Shown one piece after another: positions 48,600 to 59,058 of a DNA stretch of 64,000 bases. Made by a program: the position numbers and the translations under genes. The stretch comes from Hirsutella rhossiliensis. Lineage: Eukaryota > Ascomycota > Sordariomycetes > Hypocreales > Ophiocordycipitaceae. The notes under the pieces are model-generated. The model did no database searches. It had not been told where the DNA came from and saw only the letters and a program-made list of their open reading frames with translations. Each line of letters begins with the position of its first letter. The first letter of the stretch is position 1. The DNA lies in NCBI RefSeq assembly GCF_020360975.1, contig NW_025408672.1, positions 868,001 through 932,000 on the forward strand, written 5' to 3'.

Positions 48600-49480
48600 C
48601 TATAATAGCTATAAAGACGCTACTAAATAAAGTCGGGAGCGTTAATAGGGTTAGTAAGCAACGTAAGGCGGGGATACTTTAGGGCGGGCTTAGCGATAGG
48701 AGAACTACCGGGCTATAACTTAGCGTTAGAGCTAATAGAGGGTAACGCGGTAGGATCCTATACTAACTTTAAGATAACCGCGGGTATAAAAACAGCGGCG
48801 GACTCCCTAGCCTTAGCCTTAGATAGAGCCTTAGACGCGATAGCCGCCTTACCCTTACCTTTACCCTTACCCTTCCCCTTATTAAAAAGGGCTAGGGCTA
48901 GACTAGGCCTAGTAAGATTAAAACCGTTATCCTTACTATTATAGTCGTCGCCGGTAATAAGATAAAAATAGTTAGCGAGATCGTTAACCGCCGCGAGAGT
49001 TTTTTAAGTAACTAAGAGCGACTTAGGCCCGACCTAAGCTAAGGTCTTAATAGTATCGCTAAACTTACCTAGGTATTTTTCTAAGGACTTATATATATAG
49101 CGGGTATTATCTATAAAATAAGTAAAAGCTAAAGCGAGCGTCTCGATATTCTTAGCGACTATAGCTAGACTAAGAGTAGACTCGCCTAACGCGCCCTTAC
49201 CCTTAGCGGCGGGGGCCTTTTAACTAGCGCGAATATAAGTTTCTAGAGTAGCGTAGTAAAGGCGCTCCTATACCGAACCCTTAATAAGGGAGGGTCTATC
49301 GACCTTAGACTAAGCTTAATAGAGGGTACGCACGGCCTCCTCGCCCTTAGAGGTAATCTAAAATATAGATTAATACTAAACTTAGACCGTATTATAGCGG
49401 GATAGGGTTACTTACTTAATAATAAGACTAATTAAAGTTAGCGTAAGCGATATATACTTTAGCTTTTATAGCTAGTAAGG
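48600..49480 (-). pseudogene. Antisense open frame in LINE2 3' region
   Basis: The minus strand from about 49,480 to 48,600 holds one frame of roughly 290 codons whose only interruptions are TAG/TAA. Readable pieces are ITSKGEEAVRTLY, KVDRPSLIKGSV, ERLYYATLETYIRAS, KGALGESTLSLAIVAKNIET, FTYFIDNTRYIYKSLEKYLG, TLAAVNDLANYFYLITGDD, then a GKGKGKGKGKAA basic run. The composition is that of a real globular protein with a lysine-rich tail, not a random complement. I do not recognise the family. It may be a second gene of LINE2 in opposite orientation, a captured host gene, or the remains of another element inside LINE2. Confidence 0.6.
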
Positions 49481-49859
49481 TTAGCGAAAAGTACTAAGAG
49501 GTAAGACCGACCTAAGATAGAACTAGGACTAATACTTATAGGACTAGTTTTAATAGCCGGTAAAGGACTTATAAGTAAGCTTACTAGTAAGGCGCCCGAT
49601 ATATATAAAATATAGGATAGAGCGCTTCGATCTTACTATAGTAGCGACTTTCTTATAAGGAGGGGGTTTTAAAGGAGGCGAGGCGCTACTACCTAAGTCG
49701 GCTTCTTAGTTAAATATAGCGATACGATAGCGAACGAACTAGATATAGTACTAAAGAGACCTAGGGATATAGAAACGAGGCAGGTAAGGAATTAGGGCCT
49801 ATAAAAGAGATAGCGGACGGAGAGGTAAGAGGAGGTAAGAACGAAACTAAAGGGGGAGG

Positions 49860-50340
49860 GTAGGTATATATATACGCGAGCCGGGCGCGCGTAATTAGTA
49901 ACTACGCGATAGACGGTAAATATAGGCCGCCGCGCCCTTAATTAAAAAGTCGCGTAGCCGGACGGGAACCGATTTTCGATTAGCGGAGCCGGCCGACCGA
50001 ATTTCGATTAGCCGGCCCTACCTAGGAGCGACCTATATTAGTACCCGGCCCGGTAACCGGATATTACCTGCCCTACTAACTAATAGACCGATAGGCCTAC
50101 GCGGCCGCGGCTACGCGGTAGCGACGCGGGAGCCGTAGAGAATAGAGGCGCCCGCGAGTTAGGCCCTTAAAGAGAGACTACTACCTATAACCCTAGGCCC
50201 GGGCTAGCGAGCCCGGGCCGCGGCCGCTCGGGATAGTAGCGGCTATAGCCTAAGAGGGCCTACGCCGAAATATAAATATATAGGAGAAGCCCGCGGTAGC
50301 CGGCGTAAATTTCCTACGTACTACTACTATAACCTCGTTC
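49860..50340. other. CpG-rich tail of LINE2
   Basis: GC-rich stretch with many CG dinucleotides but hardly any CA or TG. It contains a direct repeat (TTTCGATTAGC near 49,973 and 50,003) and GGCCG palindromes. On the minus strand it precedes the antisense frame and could be its promoter region. No coding frame seen. Confidence 0.45.
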
Positions 50341-50473
50341 GAGGCGGACCTATACCGAAAGAGGGGAGGGTTTTCCCTTAAGCACTTTAGTTTTTCCCTC
50401 CTATTTAATATCGAAGTTCTAGATACTTCTAGCTAGGTCCCTAGTATAATCTTAATAATAATATTATCTTATA

Positions 50474-50512
50474 GATAGTACCTATATATATACCTCTACT
50501 TACTCTATAATA
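50474..50512 (+). repeat. Gypsy1 LTR between units B and D, second part
   Basis: Last 39 bp of the LTR split by LINE2, ending in TAATA before the unit D leader GTATAAGC. Confidence 0.85.
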
Positions 50513-53500
50513 GTATAAGCTATTAACTAATAAATATAATAGATATCTTTTTAGAGAGGGTACTACTTCCTTAAGGGAGTACTCTACCCTTTCTTAGATA
50601 GATAGGAAGTATTATAGCTATCCTAAAAGCGATTAAAAGCGCGATAGCTAGCGAGAAGGATAAGGTTATTACTATACTAAGGGAGCTATCTATAAGACTA
50701 GCTTTAACCCCTACGACCTCTATAACGCTAGTTATAGTAGCGATATTACTAACGTAGAAGCCGCTCTCTTAGCCGACTAAAGATAGTAAGCTAGAGTCCT
50801 TTTACTTCTTCCTTAGCTAGCTATAAACGAAGTTTATAACTAATAAGAAATAGGGCCTAAATAGCTATCGCGATATAGCATAGTATTTACTCCTTTATAT
50901 ACTATTAAAGCCCTAGATATAGTAGATCTTTAAATTCTAAGATAAGGGCGGCCCTAAAGGTAAACGCGACCTATAAGACTTCTTTTAATACCTTATATAT
51001 ATATTTAGCAACGTATAGGAGCGGGAGAAGGTATAAGATAGGCTATAGACCTTTAAGTAGAAAGATAGATAAACCTTTAGCGAATTCCTCCTTAAATTTA
51101 AAGAAACGCTCTTATAGGTAGCAAGGACTATAGTATAGGAAGATAGCGCGAAGCTTATATAGCTATAGAATTTAATTACGCCGGCCCTATAAGAGCTACT
51201 TATCTCTATAATTATACCTACTAACTATAGTAAGTATAAAAGCTAGTTAATAAAGGTAGTATAAGGCTATAAGTAGACGCTATATTTCTAAAAGCTTTAT
51301 AAGCGCACGCTATATAGTAGCGATAGGATTACCGCCCTTCTATAAGATAAATAGCCGGCTATCGATATAGATAGGAATACCTTAATATCGGCTACCTATA
51401 TAGACCGGGCTAAACGTAGTAAGAAGACACTATCGACTACCCCTTATACCGCCCTATACTTTAAGTAGCGGGCGAAGTAGGTAATAAGCGAGGAAATTAA
51501 GAAAAGGAAGGCTAACGGCCGCTACTTACGTTATAGCGCGTTTATATACTTTATATTAAAATGCCCCTTCCTTTTAGCTAGGCGGCCTATAGCGGTTTAA
51601 GTAGCGAAGATAGAACCGCTCTTCGCCTTAAACGATAAGAAGGACTCTATCCCCTTAGGCCTAGAGGAAAAAGAGTAGCTCTAGAGTAAATATAGGCTCC
51701 GGAGCTTTAATTACTAGTACTAGTAAAAGAAAAGGAGGAGTTATCCGCTTATATAAAAAAGGAGCTTACTTTAATATAGGTTATAATTAATAACTCCTTA
51801 CTAGTCGCCGCCCTTATAGATAAGGGCTACTAGTACTACGCTATAGTTAACGAGGCGCTTATATAAGAGATATAAGTACTAATAGAAAGGATCGCCCTAA
51901 GGTAAATAAAAGGCGCCTTAAGCGCGATAGAAGGTATAGTAATTAAGGGTATTATATAGCTAGCTATAGAGGTTAATAGCTACTATAAGCTTATCGTAGC
52001 TTATATAATCCTTTAACTAGAGTTCCCCTTAATTCTTAGGAAACCCTAGTTATTATATATAGAGTTATACTTAATTCTATACTAAAAGAAGCTATAGTTT
52101 AGGCCTATATAATAGTAGGTCTACTATAATAATAGTTCCGTGAGTATAGGACTAAGTATACGAGCTTTACGCTTAGTATAAGAGGTCCTTACCTTTATCT
52201 TTATAGGAACTATACGATAATTAAAGCGGGAGGAGGGTTATATAGCGGCGGATATAGCGGTCTATATAGTTAGCTTAGTAGATATCGATAAGGCCCTTTA
52301 AATAAAGAAGCGAAAGTCGCCCGCTAAGCTATAGTAGTAGATATTAAAGCGCTTCTATAATCTTCTTTTACTATTTAAGTCTTAAGAAGTAGATAAGCTT
52401 AACTTATATAAGCTAAGGGTAGATTATAAGGTTGTACTTTATATTAATAAGAAAGGGTAAGAACCGCCTATACTATTTAGGCCGCTATATAGTATATTAT
52501 ATATAAAGCTACTATTACTAAAGAAGACGCTAAGGGACCTCTTAGATAAGGGGTTTATTTAAGTAAGTAGCTCTAAAGTAAGAGCGCTAGTCTTATTTAT
52601 ATATAAGCTAAGGGGCGGGATATAGTTTTATTATAACTATAGGGCTTTAAACGTAATTATAAGGCTAGACCGCTACCCCTTACCCTTAATCTTAGATATA
52701 CTCTATAACCTCTTAAAGGTAAAGTAGTTTACGAAGCTAGATATAAAATAAGCGTTTTATAAAGTATAGATCTTAGAGGGTAACGAGTAAAAGATAGCGT
52801 TTTATACTTACTATAGCTTATTTAAGTAGCTAGTAATACCCTTTAGCCTTTTAAGAGCGCCCGCTACCTTTTAACGTTATATTAATAATATACTTTAAGA
52901 CTTCCTTAATAAGTTCGCCTCTATATATATAGATAATATCCTTATTTATATAAGTAGATCCTATAAGGACTATATATAGAAAGTATAAAGGGTCTTAAAG
53001 CGCTTTTAACTTTATATGCTTTACCTCGACCTAAATAAGTATAAGTTTAGGGTTAAGAAGGTTAAGTACCTAGGCTTTATTATCTATATAAGTATAAGTA
53101 TATAGGCAGACCCTATAAAGATCTAGGCGATCTAAGACTAAGCGGCCCTAATTATATAAATAGGCGTATAGAGCTTCCTTAGGTTTATAAACTATTATAG
53201 GATATTTATTAAGGGCTTCTCTTATATTATAATGCCTTTAAACGAGATTACTAAGAAGAGGACTACCTTTTATTAAGGACCTATATAAGAGGGAGCGTTT
53301 TATACGCTTAAAGACTTATTTTCGTAAGCCCTAGTACTACTTTAGTAAGACTTCGACCGGTCTATAATAGTTAAAGCGAACTATAGCGGCTAGGCGCTTA
53401 GAGGTATACTTTCCTAGAAAGTAGATAAGCGGAAGTAACTAATAGCGTTTTACTCTTAAAAGCTAACCCTAATAGAGCGGAATTACGCTATTTATAATAA

Positions 53501-55340
53501 GGAGATACTAGCGATTATTAGCTACCTTAAGTAATAGTAAGTAGAGCTCTAGAGTTACGAGAGCTTTAAGGTCCTTATAGACTATATAAACCTTAAGTAC
53601 TTTATAACCTACTAGTACCTCTTAGAGCGATAAGCCCGCTAAGTAAAGTACCTTTTACGCTTTAACTTCTTAATTAAGTACTAGCTAAGGCGGGACTCTA
53701 TAGTCTTAGATATACTTTCTTAGAAGGATTAAGACCGGCTAATAGGAGCGGATATCGAGGCCTAGGATCTATAGCTTATCTTATAAAAAGCGCTATAAAC
53801 TTATATAAGAGCTTCCTTAGTAAAGGGAGGCGCGGTATTAATAGATAAGCTTTCCTTTATATATTTACCTTAGTTTAGTAAAGAAGGATAAACTAGCCTA
53901 AGGGCGTATATAGCGCTAGTATTCTAAGATAAGGTCCTTTAATACTTATAAGATAGAATATCGTCTTTAGACTATACTAAATAAAACGAGCTTTAAGGGA
54001 AGCTAGTCTAGCTTATCTATAACTTTAATATCGTAGGCTACCTAGGTTAATAAGGTATAGTAGTAGGCCTTATAAGGGAATTTTACTAGCCCCTCTTATA
54101 ATACTACGTTCGCTGCTTCCTCTATAACTATAATATCTATAGCTATACTAAGATTTAAAGGGCGTAGCTTAAGGGGCTACTTAAGTAGCTTTTAATACCT
54201 AACCGGTTCTATATATATATATAAATAGACTTTATAATAGACCTTCCGCTTATAAAAGAAAGTAACCGTAATATATAGGTAATTAAGGACTAGCTTAATA
54301 AATTAATAGTATTAAAGCTAATACTATCTATAAATATAAAAGCTTATATAAAGCGCTTCCTTTAATACTAAGCTTACTTATATAGCTAGCCGACTTTTAT
54401 TATAAGTAATAAAGTATTAAACTAAACTAGCCGCTTTTAGTAGTACTTATACTAGCTACTTTAAATTATATAGCTACTTAGTATAGCTTATTACCTATAG
54501 ACTAATAAGGGACCTAAGAGGGTTAACTAGGAAGTATAGGCGTACTTATAGGTAGTAGTAGCCTATAACTAAGTAGACTAAGACCGCTAGCTCCCTACGG
54601 CCTAGCTTATATTAAATAGTAAACTATAGACCTTTATTACAATAGCCCCCTTCTTCGCTATATATAGCTTTAAGCCGCCCTCCTTAATCCCGTTCGCTAT
54701 AGATATAGTAGCGGAGTAATATAGTAGTTTATTACTAAAAAGCTATACCTCTACGTTTATATAGAAGCTATAAGAAACTATAGAATACTATTAATCCGCG
54801 ATAGCCGCCTTAGCGTAAGATTAAGAGCGGCACGCTAATAAGACTAAGGCCTTAGCGGATAGGTTTATAGTAAGAGATAAGGTATAGCTTAATCTCTATA
54901 ACTATAGGTTAGCGCGGCTAAAGAAGAAGCTAGACTAGCTATATATAAAGTTTATAGTATAAAGGGTTATTAGCTTATAGGTAGTTAAGCTTAGTAGTCT
55001 TTTAATAAGGGTCTATAATAAGATTAATATTAACCTCCTTCGCTAAGCTTCCTCTAACCTATTACTTATATAAGAAGTAGTAGACGCTTAACCGCCTACT
55101 ATTAAGGTAGAAGGGGATAACGAATTTAAGGTTAAGGAGATATAAGCTATATACTAGAAAAAGGTTAGCTAGGGGAATCGCTAAGAGGTCCTTATAAAGT
55201 AGCGCGGGTACCTTAACTTAATATAGGAGCCTATATATAAGTTTATAAGAGCTATAGCCCTTAATAAGTTCGAGGCCTTATATAAACTAGTAAATAAAAA
55301 TAATAGACTAATAGACTATTAATAGTAGCTTAAGCTAAGA
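50513..55340 (+). pseudogene. Gypsy1 unit D gag-pol remnant
   Basis: Third unit, with no inserted elements. Gag with the best preserved CCHC remnant (near 51,517-51,566, ending L-K-C-P), protease near 51,800 (ALIDKGY), reverse transcriptase with YIDN near 52,926-52,937, RNase H, integrase and chromodomain near 55,100-55,290. Compared with unit A it lacks about 190 bp around 53,977 (unit A 24,061-24,250) between RNase H and integrase, and about 30 bp near 53,868. Inactive. Confidence 0.85.
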
Positions 55341-55450
55341 CTATAAAGTAAGTAAAATAAAGGGGGTAGTTATAGTAATATAAGTATAATAATATAAGTA
55401 AAGATAAAAATAGCGTTTATTATAAGGTAAAGCCCTTAAACTACCTAGGC

Positions 55451-56440
55451 CTATTCCTTATTATCGTTATTACCTTTATTATTATTATTATTATCGTTAT
55501 CCTTATTAGCCTTCTCTTACTTATTAGCGGCGGCGGCGCTCTTTAAGGCGCTAAGGCGGCCCTCTAAGCCCGTAAGCTAGTCGGCGGCAGCGGCGGCTTT
55601 AGGGGTAAAGGGGCGGCGGCTAGCGTCGGCGGCGGCGGTAGGGGTAGTAGCGGTAGCGGAGGCGGGCACGGCTAAGGGAACCGCCGATAAGGCGACGGAG
55701 GCGGTATCCCTAGCGCCGGGCGCGTTAAAAGCGGAAGTAAGGGAGCGGAGGAGTAAAGACTTACTTAGGTATAAGGCCCTATCGCTTAAGGGCGCGAAGG
55801 TTATAGTATATAGTAGCGGTAGTAGTAAGGCGCTTCTTAGTAGCCCCCTATACTTACCTATATATACTAGCCTTCTAAGCTAATACTATAGCGAGTAGAA
55901 TAAGAGGCGCCGCCTTATAGGCGCGGCTAGCGCGCGCGTACTAGTAGTAGCTACCGCCGCGGCGGCGCCCGACCTAGTCGGAGTAGTTAAGCTCCTACGA
56001 CGTATAACGTATATAGGGGGCCGAGTAAGCGGCGCCGGCCTATACTTAGCGCTTATACTATAGGAGGTTAGCGGAAAACGTTTATTACGCTTACTTAACT
56101 ATAGACTTATAGGGGTAGCGGAGATAGAGGCGGGGGCTAAAGGGCCGGGCGTTATAGGGGGCGGTAGGGATAGCGTCGTTACCTTAAAAGGCGATATAAG
56201 GGTAGCTAGCGTAGTAGAAGTAGTAGCGGCGGCGGTAGGCGCGGTAGTAAGGGCGTAGGTAAGAGCGGCGGTAGTAGCGGAGCTATCGTCGGCCGCGGCT
56301 AGTATAGCGTCGATAAATAACTTTATATGCTCTAAGAAGGAGGAGGTAAGAGAGAGAGAGGTAGATATATCTATCGCGGAAGTTAGTATAACGGAATATA
56401 GCCTCCTACTCTATAAAGCAGAGAACTTATTAGTTAAAGT
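55451..56440 (-). pseudogene. Antisense open frame in Gypsy1 unit D (best preserved)
   Basis: On the minus strand from about 56,440 down to a stop at 55,451, about 330 codons contain only about six stops, nearly all TAG. Readable pieces are SAIDISTSLSLTSSFLEHIK, an Ala/Thr-rich middle (APTAAATTSTTLATL), LTRPPIYVIRRRSLTTPTRS, ALAAPIRRRLLF, LTGLEGRLSALKSAAA and an Asn/Asp-rich acidic tail. The same protein pattern is found in units A and B. It lies tail to tail with gag-pol, between chromodomain and 3' LTR. No known family recognised. Low complexity in parts, so frame openness is helped by GC-rich alanine codons. Confidence 0.62.
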
Positions 56441-56730
56441 TATTATTATTATTAAGGCTATTATTACTACTATAGCTATTACTATAAGTATATATTAATA
56501 GAGCGGCCTATATAGCTAAGAATAAACTAATACTTTAAGTAAAGTAGAACTTACTTATTACTACTACTACTATAGTTAAAGAAAGGAAAGAAGGAAGGGA
56601 AGAAAGAAAGGGGGGATGCCGCCTTATATACCCCTTAGTAAAGGAGGCTGCTTAAGGCTAAGGGGATAGGCAACCTAAGGCTTATATAGGTCCGGGCCGG
56701 CCGCCGGCTACCTAAGGGGCGTATATAATA

Positions 56731-57508
56731 GGTTGCGCCCTTATTTAAACGGCTAGCTAGCCGGTAAGTATAGAGCTAGGTTCCGGCTGCCTAGGCTAAT
56801 AAGCGCGGGGATAATAGGGCTAGTAGGGCTAGCATAATTAACGGGAAAGGGTAGGGTAGAGCTAGGGCACGGGCCTAATTATACGGAAGCCGTTAATAAG
56901 GCAGTGCCGCGCCGCGCTTAAGGGAGGGCATTATATAAGAGTCTTTAACTATTATAGGTTATAGGCTTAAGCTACGGCTTAAGCTATATAGTTATATACG
57001 GAGGGCCGGATCCCGTATATATATATATAGGCTAGCCGCGTATAGAAGAGCTCTATATAGCTTATTAATATTATCCTATAGACGGCACCTATATATACGC
57101 CTCTACTTACTCCGTAATAGTTACGCCCCTATTTAAACGGCTAGCCGGCCGATAAGTATAGAGCCGGGTTCCGGCTGCCCGGGCTAATAGGCGCGGGGGT
57201 AATAGGACTAGTAGGGCTAGCACGATTAACGGGAAAGGGTAGGGTAGAGCTAGCGGCACGGGCCTAATAGTACGGAAGCCGTTAATAGGGCAGCGCCGCG
57301 CTACGCTCGAGTAAGGGCATTATATAAGAGTCTTTAACTATTATAGGTTATAGGCTTAGGCTACGGCCTAAGCTATATAGTTACGTATAGAGGGCCGGAT
57401 CCTATATATATATATACGGGCTAGCCGCGTATAGAAGAGCTTTATATAGCTTATTAATATTATTCTATAGACGGCACCTACGTATATGCCTCTACCTACT
57501 CCGTAATA
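56731..57508 (+). repeat. 389-bp tandem duplication of the Gypsy1 3' end plus LTR
   Basis: 56,731-57,119 and 57,120-57,508 are each 389 bp: 203 bp of internal 3' end (with the purine run AAGGGAGGGC) followed by the 186-bp LTR (56,934-57,119 and 57,323-57,508). The copies differ by a few substitutions, several of them not RIP-type. Confidence 0.88.
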
Positions 57509-57597
57509 GCTAGCCGCGTATAAAAGAGCTCTATATAGCTTATTAATATTATCCTACGGACGGCACCTATATATACGCCTCTACCTACTCTATAATA
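57420..57597 (+). repeat. 89-bp tandem duplication of the LTR 3' end
   Basis: 57,509-57,597 repeats 57,420-57,508 (from GCTAGCCGCGTATA to the LTR end). Together with the 389-bp duplication it makes a stepwise tandem tail to the Gypsy1 array. Confidence 0.85.
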
Positions 57598-57819
57598 TAT
57601 AAGACCCTACCTTTATTTTATATATATATATATATATATTAATCTAAAGCTATCGCTAGCGCTATTATAGACCCTCTTCTCTCTCTCCTTAATACCCTTA
57701 TACTATAAGGCGACTTAAACAAAGCCTACGATGCCTATAACCTTATGCTTAAGCTAAGTTAAAGCTTAAAAAGCGTAATATTTTAGCACGATAGTAGCTT
57801 AAGAAGCTATTAGTAAAGA

Positions 57820-58156
57820 CCCCTCCTTTAATAGTGGTTTTTATACTAATTACTACCTCTAGGACCCCGACGAGCTATTACTATAAATCCGCGATCCTAA
57901 CGTTATTATAGTTATACGCGGCCGGCCCTGCAATAATAAGCTGCCTATGCCGGGTTCCCTCGTAGGAACGGCATCACAACCAGCGGCGGCAGCAGCAGTA
58001 GCAGCAGCAGCGGCGGCGGCGGCGACGACGGTGACGGCGTCACAACAGCACCTAATTCGAGTTAGGCCAGCTCAAGGCGGCTTAACGCAAGCATTCGAAG
58101 GCGCCGGGGGCACAACGAAATCGACGAACTTAGCTATAGTCCGCGATCTCTTATAG
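57820..58156 (+). pseudogene. MULE transposase C-terminus
   Basis: The plus-strand frame reads DPDELLL, IRDPNVIIVIRGRPCNNK and then runs without stops from 57,900 to the terminator at 58,154-58,156. It passes through a poly-alanine stretch (codons GCAGCAGC, 57,980-58,025) and ends with GGTTKSTNLAIVRDLL. The (R)GRP segment followed by a GGTTKST-type end resembles the tail of fungal FAR1-type MULE transposases. Upstream of 57,900 two in-frame stops (TAG, TAA at Gln/Trp positions) break the frame, and the catalytic core is missing. An 18-bp tandem repeat (GCCGGCTTCGTCAGG) lies just downstream near 58,237-58,270. Confidence 0.65.
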
Positions 58157-58455
58157 CGTCATAATAAGGATCGACCGCCCGAGGAAATATAAGGGGAAGG
58201 GGATTAAGAGGAGGACGCGGCAGGAGGGGCGCGCCGCCGGCTTCGTCAGGGCAGCCGGCTTCGTCAGGCGTTGGAGGGATCGTTGAGTGGGATGCAATTG
58301 AGGCGCCGCCGCCGCCGCCGCCCACACAGCCGTAAGGGCCAGAGGAGGAGCCGGATTAATTAACGGGCCGATTGTTGCAACTTCGAGCTCAAGGCCCGGA
58401 AATGCGTTATTTGAGCGAATTGAGAGGCATGCGTTATATGGCCTTTATTGCCTCT

Positions 58456-58474
58456 TGTGTGTGTGTGTGTGTGT
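58456..58474. repeat. (GT)n microsatellite
   Basis: About nine GT units. The homologous place in the other MULE copy (13,189-13,203) reads TATATATATATA, as expected if every TG had been turned to TA by RIP. Confidence 0.8.
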
Positions 58475-58620
58475 GGGCGGGCGGGGGCGCGGGCGTTTAG
58501 GCGGTACCGCTACCTGCCATGCGGGCGCGGTACAAATAGGCGGGGCGGGCTGGTGTTGGTACGTATCTTAAAAATGGGGCCTTTGTACGAATAGCGATGG
58601 GTCTTTGTATAAATGGTATT

Positions 58621-59058
58621 ACTTAACTATAATAAGACTAAAATCCGGTAAATCGCTAGATCCGGTAGATCACCGGGAAATCCCTTAGTCTAGGTAACAT
58701 GGCTTTTTCTAAAAACGGTTAGTCTCCTCTTATAAATAGCCTGAGCCCTTCCTTAGGTTAGATAGAATAGATAAGAATATAGAAGACGAATACAATAATA
58801 CGGTTAACCCTATCTTTGCATGCAAAGAAGACCTACCAACAGTTTAAATAGTAGACCTTTAGTCGGGAGATTTTTAATTGCGCTACCGAAAGGGGGGTGT
58901 TACTAAAGGGGTAGTAGGGTAAAGTAAGTCTTCCTTGCGACGCACCTTGCCTATAAAAGCCTGTTGCTGCGTCCTTTGCTATCCTTCCTAAAGAAATTGA
59001 CATTCCTTCCAGGCACCCAATGTTTAAGCCAACCCCCCCCCCCTTAAGTAGGGGTTTA
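58621..59058. other. Region between MULE and terpene synthase, no gene seen
   Basis: Moderately AT-rich, with CA and TG increasing towards the gene. It contains a short GATCCGGTAGATCACCGG palindromic stretch near 58,650, GCATGCAAAG near 58,817 and a C-run at 59,033-59,042. It includes the 3' untranslated region of the minus-strand gene. Open frames here are shadows. Confidence 0.5.

Larger units (their letters stand above)
43085..50458 (+). mobile_element. Full-length LINE2 (Tad-like non-LTR retrotransposon)
   Basis: 7,374 bp bounded by a 15-bp target duplication, TAATATTATCTTATA, typical of target-primed insertion. The 3' end is short TAA-like repeats, not a long poly(A). Two plus-strand frames (ORF1 with zinc knuckles; ORF2 with endonuclease, RT and a C-terminal Cys/His domain) are followed by 2.4 kb that carries an antisense frame and a CpG-rich tail. 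Confidence 0.9.
13536..57597 (+). mobile_element. Tandem array of three Gypsy1 (Ty3/gypsy) units sharing LTRs
   Basis: Order on the plus strand: LTR (13,536-13,660 plus 20,022-20,082), unit A internal (20,083-27,788), LTR (27,891-28,076, preceded by a 102-bp partial duplicate), unit B internal (28,077-28,565 plus 36,403-42,937), LTR (42,938-43,084 plus 50,474-50,512), unit D internal (50,513-56,933), LTR (56,934-57,119). Every complete LTR adds up to exactly 186 bp once inserted elements are removed. Only one LTR separates neighbouring units, as expected from unequal recombination between LTRs, not from separate insertions. TATAA occurs at both outer edges (13,531-13,535 and 57,598-57,602), but the sequence there is AT-rich, so this target duplication is weak evidence. 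Confidence 0.85.
57598..58620 (+). mobile_element. MULE 3' part, partly spared by RIP
   Basis: This copy matches the MULE remnant at 12,640-13,366 and ends in the same terminal repeat (TGGGGCCTTTGTACG and TTTGTATAAATGG). From about 57,940 on, CA and TG are frequent again, including an uninterrupted (GT)n run at 58,456-58,474, although the homologous segment at 12,930-13,366 is strongly mutated. The 5' part is cut by the Gypsy1 array. Confidence 0.78.

Noticed and set aside
13531..57602. TATAA on both sides of the Gypsy1 array as a target duplication
   Set aside because: Both flanks are AT repeats and the outside sequences do not join into one recognisable element, so chance is likely. Kept only as a weak hint.
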